Shown here one piece after another: positions 46,920 through 58,248 of a stretch of DNA of 64,000 nt. The translations under genes and the position numbers were made by a program. The DNA is from Pardosa pseudoannulata. Lineage: Eukaryota > Arthropoda > Arachnida > Araneae > Lycosidae. The stretch lies in contig CM063510.1 of NCBI GenBank assembly GCA_032207245.1, positions 53,839,644-53,903,643 of the forward strand. The letters run 5' to 3'. Every line of letters begins with the position of its first letter. Positions within the stretch are counted from its first letter, which is position 1. Under the pieces are notes generated by a model. That model did no database searches, was not told the origin of the DNA, and worked only from the letters and a program-made list of their open reading frames with translations.

Positions 46920-48265
46920 TGGAATGTCTAGTTCTAATATTGAAAGAAAAATAATACATTCAAGACTGAAGAAAAAAGTTTTCTCGGAAATTCCGAAGAT
47001 TAAGGTAGTAAGAAGTGTACAGGAAGACCGAAATCCTTAACTGTAAGGCAATCAAGACAAATCCAGAAGCTAGCTTGTGGGAAAAAAATGTCATCTGCCC
47101 AAATTGAAGAGCAGTGTAACGTCACAGCTCTAAAATGGGTAACTTTGGTAGCGTTCTGGTCGAGCAGGTTTCTTCAAAGATCTCATGAGGATGACATCAT
47201 CGAACACAAGCGAGATAAAGAAAAAAAGGATTTATTCTGATATATACAAATATTTACATCATGTACTTTTCTCGTACGGCTTATTCATGCTCGCCTGCCG
47301 GACAACAACTCTCCGCGTCTTCTCCCACACCAAACGATGTTCGGCCCTCGTGACGTCACTCGCAAACCCCCACACCCCTCTCTCTGACTTTTCTAGAGGA
47401 GAGGTTAGGGAGGGGAGATAGAGGCATGGGGAACCCCAGATAGCAAAGAACACGTTCGATTGACGTCAGAGCGAGCCGTAATACCCAAACAAATTACAAA
47501 TTAAAATAGTTTTTCAGTAGCGTGATGCTACAGCAGTTATAATTATCATGTACAAGCCGAATGATAAGAAATGTTTCAAGTAATTCCCATTGTTCGGTTG
47601 AAAAAATTTAAAGGAAAACCCCTCTAAGCACCGCAAAAGGTTCTCTTAGACTTTGCCCGAAGGCATTTAACCGAAGGCACTAATTGGGAATACGTTGCCT
47701 TTTCCGATGAAAATAAATTTAATTTTGATGGACCAGACGGTTATAAATCATCTTCGCATGTTTTAAGCAGGAACCTCAAATTTTTTACAAAGCGTCAATT
47801 TGGAAGTGACTCTGTAATGGTTTAGGCTGCATTTGCTGCATGTGGAACCACTCCAACTGTTTTCATGCATAACAAAATGAATTCAATTGCATATCATGAT
47901 ATGTTAGGAGATAATTTATTACCCATAGTTCCTCTTATAATTTCAGGAGACTGGACATTTCACGACAACACTTCCGTTCATGTTTCGAAATCAACTAAAT
48001 CTTCGCTGGGAGCTAACCAGGTGAAATGCCTTCAATGGCCAGATAGTAGCTCCGATCTGAATGTAATAGAATGCATCTTTGGGGAATTTTAGTCCGAAAT
48101 GTTTACAAAAATGGGAGAAAATTCAATTTAAAGTTAGATTTGATAAATGCTGTTAAAAACTGCTGGAACAACATTGATGCATATGCTTTGTGTGGTCTGA
48201 TAGATTCAAAGAGCAAGAGACTAGTCACATTTAGAAAAAAAGTCTCACATCTATTACTGATAAAA
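46920..48265 (+). pseudogene. Tc3-like (Tc1 superfamily) transposase pseudogene, interrupted
   Basis: The plus strand encodes GRPKSLTVRQSRQIQKL and SAQIEEQCNV (N-terminal part, about 47010-47125). After a ~430-base interruption come APQKVLLDFARRHL, TNWEYVAFSDENKFNFDGPD (first Asp), SGDWTFHDNTSVH (second catalytic region, Asp in HDN), LQWPDSSSDLNVIECIFGEF and a C-terminal SKRLVTFRK. Several stops and frame changes occur. The interruption is the LTR-like piece at 47137-47490. Confidence 0.75.
47137..47490 (-). mobile_element. LTR-like insertion in the Tc3 relic (possible solo LTR)
   Basis: On the minus strand it runs from TGTTTGGGTATTACGGCTCG to ACCAAAGTTACCCA. It is GC-rich in its first two thirds, followed by AATAAA (CAGAATAAATCC) and a short downstream part. 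Two CRE-type TGACGTCA sites occur (about 47350 and 47461). Layout resembles U3-R-U5 of an LTR, but no clean target duplication was found, so the ends are provisional. Confidence 0.35.
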
Positions 48266-48358
48266 TAAATGTATCGACTTTATAATTGTTTCCAACTTTC
48301 TCAGTACAGAAAATTTTCTTAAGTCTATTAACTATTTGTTAATATAGTAGTTTCCATA

Positions 48359-49784
48359 CACAGTCCAGTCATATCAAAGTGACCACCGTCTACTGTTGAT
48401 GTCAACGTTAAATAACCAGTCGCAGAAGGCACGTGTCATCAACAAACTTGGTGTATATATAAAGTGTGTTGTAGGCATTCGGGAAAAAATTTCAGTTTTG
48501 TCAGTCATGCAGAAACGGGTGTTTATCCGATGTCTAAAAGGGCATGATCGTTGGCTTTCGGGCCAAGGGGAAACTTTCCGAAACAGCTAATTTTGTAAAT
48601 TGTTCGTGGGCGGCCGTGGTAAAAGTATACCTTGCATGGCAAAATAGCTATCCAAAATCAGCGAAGTGACAAACGTGGTGCACCACGGGTCATAGATGGC
48701 AAAGGGGAACGATGGTTGTGGAAATGCGTTCGGGTAAACAGACGTGCAATCGTTGAGCCCAGAACCAAGAGGCTGATGAACCAAGGGGCTACAACAGTGT
48801 ATCCACAACGATGGTTCAGCAAACGTTGCTGCGAATGGGCTTGCGCAACATACGCCTGGTTAATAAACCAATGCTGGCTGCTGTTCATCAGCGACGAAGG
48901 CTGAAATTTGAAAGTCAATATCGCAACTGGACTTCCACTGAGTGGTTTGGTTTGGTTTGGAGAGCTACGGTTTACTGTTTTGCTCACGAGAGCTAATGAG
49001 AGCGGAACCTACTGCTTAAAGTCGATTCCAAGAAGCTACAAACTTTTATGCCGGCAGTGGGATTTAAACCCGCAATCTCCGGTACTGAAAAACATCCCTC
49101 CATCATTCGGCAATCGTGCGGCTTCCGTTGAGTTATAACAGATGGCTTTTTCCGATGAATCACGTTTTATGCTCCATCGGACAGATGCACGTTAGCGTAT
49201 GCGGAATGAAACTTCTGAAAGCAAACACCCTGCAACAATTGCCGGAAGGGTCCAAAGTGGAGGAGGGAGCATTATACTATAAGGAATGTTTTCGTGTTAT
49301 TCTCTGAATCCACTCATCATTGTGGAAGGCACGATGGGTCAACACAAGTATGCATTTATCTTTGCGGACCATGTTCTCCCCGTCAAACGAATTGTTTCTT
49401 GCATTTTGATGTCATCATCCTAAGGATGATAGCATCTAAATGCAAAACAATGCTACATGAGTCATGAAGCTCGCAATGTACGTTCGGGGTTCAAAGTGCG
49501 CCAGAATAAGTTTACTGCACTCCCTTGGCCAGCAAATTCCCCGGACTTGAACCTAATCGAGAATCTGTAGGACCACCTCGATCGGGTTATTCGCACCATG
49601 GGTCCCCACCCATGTAACCTAGCTCAGCTGGCAGAGGCAGTGGAGTCGACATGGCTTAACATTCGAATGGACACCGTCAGGAACCTAATTGACTCTCTTT
49701 CTGCACGTCTCGCAATGATCCATTATGCGAAAGGGGGTTATTCTGGATTTTGACAGGCGGTCACATTAATGAGACTGGACTTTG
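48359..49784 (+). mobile_element. Tc1-like element with TIRs, dead transposase, SINE insert
   Basis: Ends CACAGTCCAGTCATATCAAA and (minus strand) CAAAGTCCAGTCTCATTAAT continue to GTGACC(A/G)CC, ~29-base imperfect inverted repeats, flanked by TA (48357-48358, 49785-49786). The plus strand shows an N-terminal region (MQKRVFIRCLKGHDRWLSG), WTSTEW before the SINE, FSDESRFMLHRTDA after it (first Asp), then WPANSPDLNLIENL with the final Glu followed by a stop, and IDSLSARLAMIHYAKGGYSG. Frameshifts and stops mean it is inactive. Confidence 0.92.
48944..49121 (-). mobile_element. tRNA-head SINE inside the Tc1 element
   Basis: Flanked by CTTCCACTGAGT (48932-48943) and CTTCCGTTGAGT (49122-49133), a 12-base target duplication with two differences. 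Minus orientation. The B box has decayed to GCGGGTTTAAATCCC. The insertion splits the transposase between its WTSTEW motif and the first catalytic motif. Confidence 0.85.
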
Positions 49785-49786
49785 TA

Positions 49787-50290
49787 AATGTCAACAGGGA
49801 TGTGCTTTTAAATCCCAGTATTTAAAAAATCTGAGCACAAATAAACATTTTTAAAGGACATAAATATATTTTCTTCACATAGTAATATAGAAAACCTTCC
49901 AATAATTGAGGACACCCCAGTAACAGCAACTGTATTATCTATACAGAGGTGTTCCCTTATAGAGGTTTAGAAACATGGTAGAAAATATATAATTTTCTGT
50001 TATATATTTTCTACCGTGTACATGTATGTATATGAATATATATAAGTCAGTATAAATTAAAAAAATCAAAAAAATTTTTATTAATATTTAAGATGAAAAC
50101 TTAATGTGTGAATTTCATGGTATTATTTTATACAGGTTCCTTTTTGGATTTACAAGAGAAAAAAATTGATGCATATATCTATTTTCACCTCACATCATAT
50201 ATTGAATGTTTTGTCAACGTGCAGTTCTAAATCGTTGAATAATTTTAACCTTTTGGTGTCTCCCTTTCCCAGAAGGAAATTATACAACTA
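49787..50290. other. Intergenic, no recognised feature
   Basis: AT-rich. It includes an inverted repeat around TAGAAAATATATAA near 49980-50010. Nothing else was seen. Confidence 0.5.
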
Positions 50291-51201
50291 CTAGCATATA
50301 GCCCGTCATGTGACGGGATCAGCAAAATTTTTAATTTTCCATAATTGTAAAGTACTACACGAGGCAGGCAAAAAATGGCTTGTTTTTTGGCTGAGAATTA
50401 TCTGGCACACGCTCAATAATTTGTTTATCTTTACTGACCGCATGTTAGTAGCCAATTTTAATTTATCTTGTCATATTACGCGATAGTATGAACAGCAGAG
50501 ATTTTAATATTGACAGTGATTATTTTATGTCCAAAATTAAGCGAATCGATTGCAAACCGTGTGGTTATGTATAAAAAACAAACACACAAACGAACAAACT
50601 TCTTAATTTTCAAAGATATATGACTTAAAAGCTAGATATTTATTAGTCCGTGAAATAGACACCTAGATTTTTATGAAAATAATTTGTTGTTAGTACCGGC
50701 GATAAAATTTTCATTGAAAAAAAATAATAAATAAAAAAAATCAAGGATTAAATTTAAAATTATCACATATATACCTAATCTATTATTTAAGCCAAATATA
50801 AAAGAAAATTATTTACGTCATATCGAAGTTCAGTGATAAAACGTATAAAAACAACGCAGACGATATTTAAATAATTTAAAATAAGAAACGATTAAATGAG
50901 AGGGTTAAAGGAATGACGTCATAATGCTAAAAATGTTATTTTCATTTACTTATAATGTGATAAATTGATGATTTTAATCGTCTGCTCTTAAACTGGTGAA
51001 AATGGGGCTTGAAATAATGGTATTAAATGATTGAAAAGGGGGAAGGGGTGGATTTCGAACGTTTTCGAACTCGCTTTGAATTTTGCTAGCCCTAACTCAT
51101 CAAGAATCCAATATGGATTTCTCTATCCATTCCAGGTCCAACCGCTTCATAAATTCCGAGGACAGACGGACAGATAACTTAGGCTATTATTATATAGGGG
51201 A
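50291..51201 (-). mobile_element. Non-autonomous Helitron, second copy (minus orientation)
   Basis: On the minus strand it starts TCCCCTATATAATAATAGCC and ends with palindrome CCCGTCACATGACGGG, spacer CTATATG and CTAG; flanks are A (5') and T (3'). It shares terminal and internal blocks with 35266-36315, e.g. CCTAATCTATTATTTAAGCC and CAACCGCTTCATAAATT on the plus strand. The palindrome keeps pairing except at its centre (CA versus TA), as expected for a hairpin under selection. No coding capacity. Confidence 0.82.
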
Positions 51202-52162
51202 TTTTGTGTGATTTTGTGTATTATTGTCACTGATTGAAAATTTAACTATTATACCCATTATTCCTCTTTATCAAGCAAAATTACTGTCTACTATTACGAC
51301 TAAGTATTGAAAAAGTAGATAAAGTTAGAGGCGTCCACTATGTAAGTGTTACTATATATAAATCTGTAAACTTCCTGTGGGGATGAGCTCCCCTTTCTTA
51401 GCTACGACTCTGGGATCCACTTTTTGTGGTTCGAAAAGATGTTTATTTAAGAGTTAAAAGGAAAGGTCTCCAGACCTCAGTCACTAGAATGTATATGCAT
51501 CTGGGGGCTGTCTACAGTTTAGAAAACCTCAAGATATTTTAAGCTGCTGCCTATCGAATGTTCAACGCCCCACTTTGTAAAAATCCCGTAATTTAAAATA
51601 TAGGTTAGGGGAAGTGCTTAATAATAATGGCAAAATATATAGGCAAAATGTTTAAGCAATTTTCTTCAACAGATTTACAAACCAAATTTTTGTTACTGAG
51701 ACATACTAAAGCAACGCTCAAACGAATGCTGTTGATTAAATATATTTCTCTAAATGTCGACCCAATTTCACTCAGAACATAGGAGGTGAAAATAACTGAT
51801 TCTGGTACCACCGTGTAAGTTCGTTTTATTACTGGTAAAAATCATGTAAATTAGATAATTATGTCTACTCTTTCTTTTTACTTATTTATTTTTTAAGTAG
51901 GCTTTATAAGAGAATCCATCTTCATACTTTCAACACTGAAATAACCCAATTTTGAATTGGTTTACTTTGATTAAATGATACAGACAGTGGCAGACCTATA
52001 ATTTTTGATGCCCCATGCGTTTTCCTATTTGCCGTCTTTTTCAAATCAATTAAATAGTGGTTTTTTTTTTAATAAACTTATCTAAATATTTTTCTATGAG
52101 GTAAGCCATATACCTCAATTTGATTCAACAAAAAAAAAAAAAAAATTTTTTTTATTTTATAT
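51202..52162. other. Intergenic, no recognised feature
   Basis: No convincing frames. An A-run and T-run pair lies near 52130-52155. Confidence 0.5.
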
Positions 52163-52943
52163 TGTAGCGTACTGGGGCTCTAAGTGAGCCTGAAAAAGGA
52201 TACCGGAGGGCTAAGTACAGATTAATGATATTTATTTAGAAACATAATGTTGAAGTTATGATAAATACAGATGAAACGATGAATATCTACAAATGAAAAT
52301 GATGATCGTTGCAGGAATCAGCTTCCTAAGAGTAAAAAAGGGCCAGGGGAGAACACTCTCAATCACTCCCTCGACGTTATGGGCCGATGAGTTCACAGGA
52401 TCGATCGGTCAAAAATGTTTTCTGGGCCTCGAACTCTGGTCTTCTATATCGTCGTCTGACTGCAAAATGTCCAGCTCAGCTGATCGGACAGCTGGTTGAT
52501 GACGTGTGGGGGAAGCGAATGTAGACTCTCTCGCCAGCAGGTGCCAGGGAAGTTTGCAGTAATCGGGAGCAATCTCGCCGATCATTAATCGATGTCTCTG
52601 GACAAACCCTTGGAGGAAAGTATTGCTGCTTCCCTTACAATGTAGAGGATTTCTGTCGTGTGAGAGTCTTTCTTCGGGATGCCATTGAAACGAACACTGG
52701 AAACACTTCGCTAGCATCCCAATGAATTTCTCAGACAGAATGATTGAGATGGTCCTCGGTGTTAAGAATCCTCTATTCAGCATCCTATTCTGCGTGAAAC
52801 AACGTCCTTTCACTATGTAAAGAAGAGCTCTGTTCAAGTGCTCACAAAAGGCACGTTTGCTATTCATCTACGTTAGGCCGGTTTTTCTCACGGTCGTAGA
52901 TCAGTCTGCATCTGTAAATTTAATGTAACGCGAATACGTTACA
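52163..52943 (-). mobile_element. Probable solo LTR, minus orientation, related to the two LTRs at 58-62 kb
   Basis: On the minus strand it starts TGTAACGTATTCGCGTTACA and ends GAGCCCCAGTACGCTACA. The LTRs at 58249 and 60864 start TGTAACGATCCGTTACATG-like and end CCAGTACGTTA(C/T)A. The shared termini, size (~780 bp) and lack of an internal region suggest a solo LTR of a related family. The 152-codon frame inside (52409-52867) matches no protein I know and is probably fortuitous. No exact target duplication was found. Confidence 0.55.
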
Positions 52944-53690
52944 TTATTTACAAATAAGTATCATTATATCTTCTTAATAAATGAATAAATTGCACAATGT
53001 GAAGAAAAAAAATCAATGAGTTGTTTTGCTCTCAGTTTTGACGAGAGTAACAACTCTTCGGTATGTTTTATTCGGGCCAAATCCCGTAGCTCTATTTGAT
53101 ACCGTACCGTAATATTAGGGCCACACGAGATAAAAGACTATCGCTTGTACTTTCGCGTGGCCATAGTAATATACTTCAGTACAAAATTTTCGTTTGGCTT
53201 ACTACTTTTACACATTGTGAAGACCCTCCCTTTTGTTCAGTATAATAACGACCGAAATCAGCTGATCTGAATCCCTCCTGTTTCGACCCGACTACAATGG
53301 CCCGGCGACGCAGTTTCTGGGTTCGTTGGTTTGTTGGTTGGTTGAAATTTAGTGGCGTCAATTCCTCTTGGGACAAATTGTGCCAAACATGACGAAAAAT
53401 CCAATAGAACAACACAATTTTGAAGCAATTTTGAAAAAAAAAAACCCAATTTTGATGAAACGTTAAAAAAGAAAGATGCCTGAATCTAATAGAAAATACA
53501 TTTAAAACTAAATAAATAGATAAAAAATTTAGAAAGACACAAAATTAACACGATAATCAGCAAAGTTTGATTAAAAATTAAAGATTAAAATGTAAAAGAG
53601 AAACTAAAATTTGAAAAACGTACAGCACAAAAAATAAAATTAAGAATTTAGAGATTCAAATTTATTAAAATATTAAAATTAAAATTAAAC
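52944..53690. other. Intergenic; possible short palindromic repeat at ~53115-53170
   Basis: TATTAGGGCCACACGAGATAAAAG and CTTTCGCGTGGCCATAGTAATA are partly complementary, like a tiny MITE. The rest shows nothing recognisable. Confidence 0.35.
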
Positions 53691-54380
53691 GCAGTGTCTG
53701 GGATGTTGACAGTTCGGTTGAATAGGCGTCACGCCCCTGATCGGTCGCGGTAATGATTCCGGAGGATTGCCTCGAGAATTCCGGAATCGGGACAGCTAGC
53801 GAATGAGAATTCAACTAAAAAAACTAGCTGTAACCTTAGCTGGAGTTCTCAGGTAACTGGAATCGTAACTGACCAAAAAATGATTGGCGGGACCGTAACT
53901 GACCCCCAGGTATAAAAAGCCTAGAATTTTGCTACTCAGGGCTTATTTTTCGTCTAAACTCAAGCATTTTCTCTCCCGTTTTGACTCCATATCCTTATAT
54001 TTTGCTTTTGTAATTTTATTGCCAACTAAGTATTCATAGACTGATGCATTTCCAACAATAGCAAATCCAGTACTAGAGGGCTTGGACCAGGAAGTACTGT
54101 TGACAAAACTTCCTGTGTGATCCTGTGTGAGTCAGGGCTATTCGACATTTTTTTACGTAGGTGCTTTGACCTCTTGGAAGTTTCCGCAACTTTTGACCGG
54201 AGCCAGTTTTTTAGTGATTACGTTCGGGAGATTCGTAAAGTCCACTCATATAAAGAACGGCAGGGTCTCGGACATCGACCGGGGGTAGATCGGGTTTGCA
54301 TTGCACCCTGGAAAAGCCTCCCCCTTTTGTGAGATTATTTAATTTTTTATTCCAACTGTGATCTTAAATAAAAAAAAAAA
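53690..54380 (+). mobile_element. Retroelement-like fragment with TATA box and A-rich tail
   Basis: A GC-richer block with GGTATAAAAAGCC near 53910, a pyrimidine-rich leader, GAGGGCTTGGACCAGGAAGT near 54078 and a terminal AATAAAAAAAAAAA near 54366. A similar phrase, GAGGGCTCGGCCCAGGAAAC, follows the Jockey-like gag at about 62109. The layout suggests a 5' or 3' untranslated part of a retrotransposon, but no enzyme domain is present. Confidence 0.35.
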
Positions 54381-55146
54381 GTAGAACACACTATATGCCG
54401 TTTGCTGAACAAACAAACAAACAACTAAAACTTTGAGAACTAGATATGACTGTATCATTAAGCTGTAGTAAAAATCGGTAGAAAATTGTCTAGAATATGA
54501 AATATAATATTCTTTCGTACTGCTTTTAATGAGATGGATGAAGAGAATTTTAGATACACGTATCTGACTTGGTTTCAATTCTATATATTATTTGCTCAAG
54601 TGAATGCAATATTATTTGTTGTGAAATTAAGTAAATCAGGCAAGTGAACATTTTAAGTACTTGGAGATTTTATATCACTTTTAAGTTTCCACTAAACACA
54701 TTGGACTACTAACATTGTTACTTTAGAGCGTCTAACCAAACTTAAAGTTTATTTCGTCCGTATTTAAATGAAGTTATAAATTCACGGTTATTTTTTCATA
54801 ATCCATCGAGATTTCAGTTAATAGATAATCCTATTACATTTATTTTAATAGCCATTAATTGTTCATTTTAGCCATTTTAGCCATTGTTATTTGTTAGCCA
54901 TTTTTGCTTACGAAAGGATGGTTGTATTTTTTTTCTCACTGTTTTCCATCACGGTAAGCAAGCCACACGACTGGGAAGCGGGTATCTTTAGACGAATATG
55001 AATTCCATTGCGTGGTTTGAAAGCAAACAGGAGCGGTGCATCGTAATAAATCATCAATAGAGCGCGGTAGTAAAGCGGGCTATTTATACCGTGTTCATGT
55101 CTCTCATCGGAGTAAGATGGAACACATCCTGTTGGCAAGCCCCGAA
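54381..55146. other. Intergenic; weak retroelement signal at the right end
   Basis: Bases about 54930-55140 are less AT-rich with short frames on both strands. No domain was recognised. Confidence 0.35.
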
Positions 55147-55347
55147 TGTTTCACACATCTCCCATAACATTTGGTAATGTTATGCAAGCAACAATCCTTT
55201 ACATTTCAACTTGTTTTGGGAGACTAGAATCTCTTTGTATATAACCAGTATTTACTCCAGAAAATAAAAGGGATTTCTAATTCTGTTAAGTCTGTGATCC
55301 TTCTACACGATACTTCTTCGCTCAAGAACACTGAAGGCGTCACAACA
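55147..55347 (+). mobile_element. Possible short LTR (~200 bp)
   Basis: Starts TGTTTCACACATCTCCCATA, has TTTGTATATAACC (TATA-like), then AATAAAAGGG (poly(A) signal) and ends GGCGTCACAACA. The order TATA, AATAAA, terminal CA is that of a compact LTR. No matching target duplication or second LTR was found. Confidence 0.35.
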
Positions 55348-56448
55348 TGTTCCACGTTAAGTTTTTTATCTTACTCCGTTCGGAGACTAGGATAGTACAT
55401 TTTTGCTCTGTTAGGTACTCCGCAAAACCATATTCCTCGATCTTTAACTAAAGAAAAACAGACTGTCGCGATTATCGCCAGAATTTAGCGTTCTCCCTTA
55501 ACTCAAATTTTAGCCATTAATATTTTAATACAGACGTAGTAACCACAAAAGAAAATGTTTATTTTTTACTGATACAAAAGATATTTTTATCGCGATATCT
55601 TAATAATCAACATTTTCTCCCTATATGTAGTCACTGATTAAGAAAGTTTCTTTTTTTAAAAAAAATCTTATCTTTGAAACCTAAAGTAAGGGCTTGGAGA
55701 AAAGTTAAATGATTAAAGATAACCACTTCGAAGGTGATTGCTTCATTGTCAGCTGAAAACACCTATCACTCATGAAATTGACCTTTCATCGAGCAAGAGA
55801 AATATATCGCTGTATTTGTTTTTAATACAGAATCATATGTGATAAACAATTACATTACAGTAGAAATCCGATTATTCAGGGCTCCATCAATACAGTTTTC
55901 CGTAAACCCAGACAGTGAAAGAAAATCCAATTGTATTTTCAATTTTCGAAGGGAATCGTAGACGTTATAAGGTGTTTTCGTGTATTGTTAATTTAGAGTA
56001 TGAAACTTTGTATAGATGCTAATTTAAATATAACTAAATTAATTCCATTTAAATTCTTTTTTAAAAGTGAAGTTAAAAAAAAATATGTTGATTTCTGTTA
56101 AATATTTCTTGCGAATAATTTTTCGCAATTTCTTACAAAAGTTTTACCAAAAACCTCTAATATGTATTATGGAGAGATACTTATAAGAATAACTTTTAAT
56201 ACGAACATTACTTTAATACACATTTAGGGGAATTATATAGAGGGGTCTAGGGATAAATTTGGATAATTATGGCTCGATTAATCCTACTATTCCTAACATG
56301 TCATTCAGAACTCGGAACTCTATAGAGAATGTGCGCATGACGTGAGGTGCAGCAAAAATTGTAGCTCAACTTCCTCGTTGGCAAAACATTTGAATTTCCT
56401 ACGGATTGTACTTGTTATTGGGGTTTTAATTTTGTCAATAATCTGAAA
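55348..56448. other. Intergenic, no recognised feature
   Basis: Short frames only. The last ~120 bases before 56449 may be the 5' UTR of the THAP relic. Confidence 0.5.
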
Positions 56449-56625
56449 ATGGTAACAAGCTGTTGTGCTTATGGCTGTACTAAGCATTTCAAAAAAGGCG
56501 AAGATATTGGATTTTATTGTATTCCTAAAAATTCTACAATGCGAATGCTTTCGATAAAAGTTTTGAAAAAGCAAGACTACACTCCAAGTTCTTTCAGAAT
56601 TTGTGGCAAAATTTTTCAGAATGGT
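56449..56625 (+). pseudogene. Broken THAP zinc-finger exon
   Basis: The ATG at 56449 opens MVTSCCAYGCTKHFKKGEDI, then FYCIPKNS and DYTPSSFRICGKIF. This matches the start of THAP domains (C-x2-4-C ... W ... C-x2-H). The tryptophan expected after IPKN... (usually KKW) is missing and the final zinc-ligand His of CSEHF-type motifs reads Ile (CGKIF). A possible donor follows (AATG|GTAATA), but no further exon was recognised. THAP domains occur in P-element-type transposases and in host DNA-binding proteins. This copy looks degenerate. Confidence 0.6.
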
Positions 56626-57755
56626 AATAAAACGTTAACCTTACTGTTTTTTATAATTAGATTTTTTTATTATTACTATGTTTTTTTTCATATTTGTAAT
56701 ATATTTTTTATGCTTTTGTGAGAAGTGCTGTACCTATAAATGTAATTATTTTTTGTCCTCAAAATGATCAGGTTTTGCACATTTTTATTAGATTCTTATT
56801 TATGTAATAGTTTATTGTGCTTGTTAACATAATCAAAGTAGTTATACTTTGATTATGATACTTAATAGTACTGTGTAAAGTGTTTAATTTAAAAAATATA
56901 TATATACTTTTGTAAGTGCTAAAAATATATATTTTAAATTACTTAGGCAGTTTCTGATGTTTCCTTCCCCTTCCCTTAAATAAAAGTTAGTTTTGTTGTA
57001 TACGTGATCCATATCTAAGCTCAGAAGATACAATGAAAACAAGCAATGTTTTGCCAACGAAAAGTTCCGTTGGAGTCAGCACTTGAATTTGTTTACAAGC
57101 ATGCACTTTCTCTATACGCATTCTTTCAAAAACAACTGTTGCCAAATCAGGAAGTCGAACTGATGACTTAGTAATAGACTCTGCTACTCTGGAGTTGTAG
57201 TGCTTCGTTCAGGACTGGTTAGAAGGAATATGTTCACATATGTTTTAAATCTGTGTATCTATTTGAAGTTTCGACTTCATTTTGATTGGTGGTCTTCAAA
57301 GTTCTAAGCAGGTCGTTTGGAGACTATGGCAAAAAAAACTATCTTGTACCCCAACCATAAAAGAAAATGGAGAAAATATGCTAATATGTTTTTACTCTAT
57401 ATAATGTATTCAGAAGCAACTCCCAAATCAAGTAACTAAAAACTTTTTGTATTACATAGAAAGGAAAAGTATTTTCAACATTACTTTCCAAGATTTAGCA
57501 TCCGTTAAATAAGTCCATGACTTAATCGTGGTTCAAACTGTTTGCGATTTCTTTTTTAATGCACAGTATATACGTATTCCCTAATCATTCCTATCCCAAA
57601 AATCATATCTTAGATGTGACTAACAGGAGCGTAGATACGAATATATCATATCCTAAGCAGGAAAAACGTCCATACGAAATAGTCACTACGTGCAGTCATA
57701 AGAAAATTCTGAATGTATTTGCTAAATTTGGATGCATATTCCACAGCAGTGATCG
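56626..57755. other. Intergenic, no recognised feature
   Basis: Short frames only. An inverted repeat AATCAAAGTAGTTATACTTTGATT lies at about 56832-56855. Confidence 0.5.
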
Positions 57756-57835
57756 TCTTCACTCGGACCGCAGACTGGTACCAGTCTGTGGATCAAATGG
57801 TACCGAGCTGCACAAGGAACATTATTAAAAATATA
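57756..57835. mobile_element. hAT-type terminal fragment
   Basis: Contains ACCGCAGACTGGTACCAGTC, a palindrome, followed by TGTGGATCAAATGGTACCGA and GCTGCACAAGGAAC. This GGTACCGGTCCGTGGATC...GGTACCGGGC pattern is characteristic of a widespread hAT repeat. A related CCACGGACCACTGGTGG end is at about 62711-62728. Confidence 0.5.
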
Positions 57836-58021
57836 ATTTGGGTAAAAAAATCGGAAAAAAAAACTTCTTGGCTGAAAAAAATTTCGATATTTAGAGGAAC
57901 CTAAAAAGGTATAATATTTAATATCTTTCAAATTTTAAGACGTCAAAACAACTGATTAATATTTGTAAACACAACCTGCTACGCCCCCTTTTTAAAGGAC
58001 TTCAATACTGAACTTTGTTTT

Positions 58022-58087
58022 CATCCTTCTCCAGATTCATTTTACTGTCCTATGGTGACAGAAAATACACTGGTCAATCCTCCACTC
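58022..58087. repeat. ~66-bp direct repeat, second copy at 59407-59475
   Basis: ATCCTTCTCCAGATTCATTT, TACT(G/A)TCCTATGGTGACAG and AAAATACACTGGTCAATCCT occur in both places, 1.4 kb apart, either side of the solo LTR at 58249-59251. Confidence 0.85.
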
Positions 58088-58248
58088 AAGTAAAGATTTA
58101 TCCATGTAACTCGAGTGGTGTATCATGAAATTTACAAAGTAAATATAGAAAACTACGAAAATTACGAAACATTTTACAACTGCACAAAATGTTTATTTTA
58201 TAATAATGCAGCACATCACAAGAAAAAAAAATAGACACATATATATAT

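Noticed and set aside
52409..52867. A 152-codon minus-strand frame as a gene
   Set aside because: It has no recognisable domain and lies wholly within a segment bounded by LTR-type termini.
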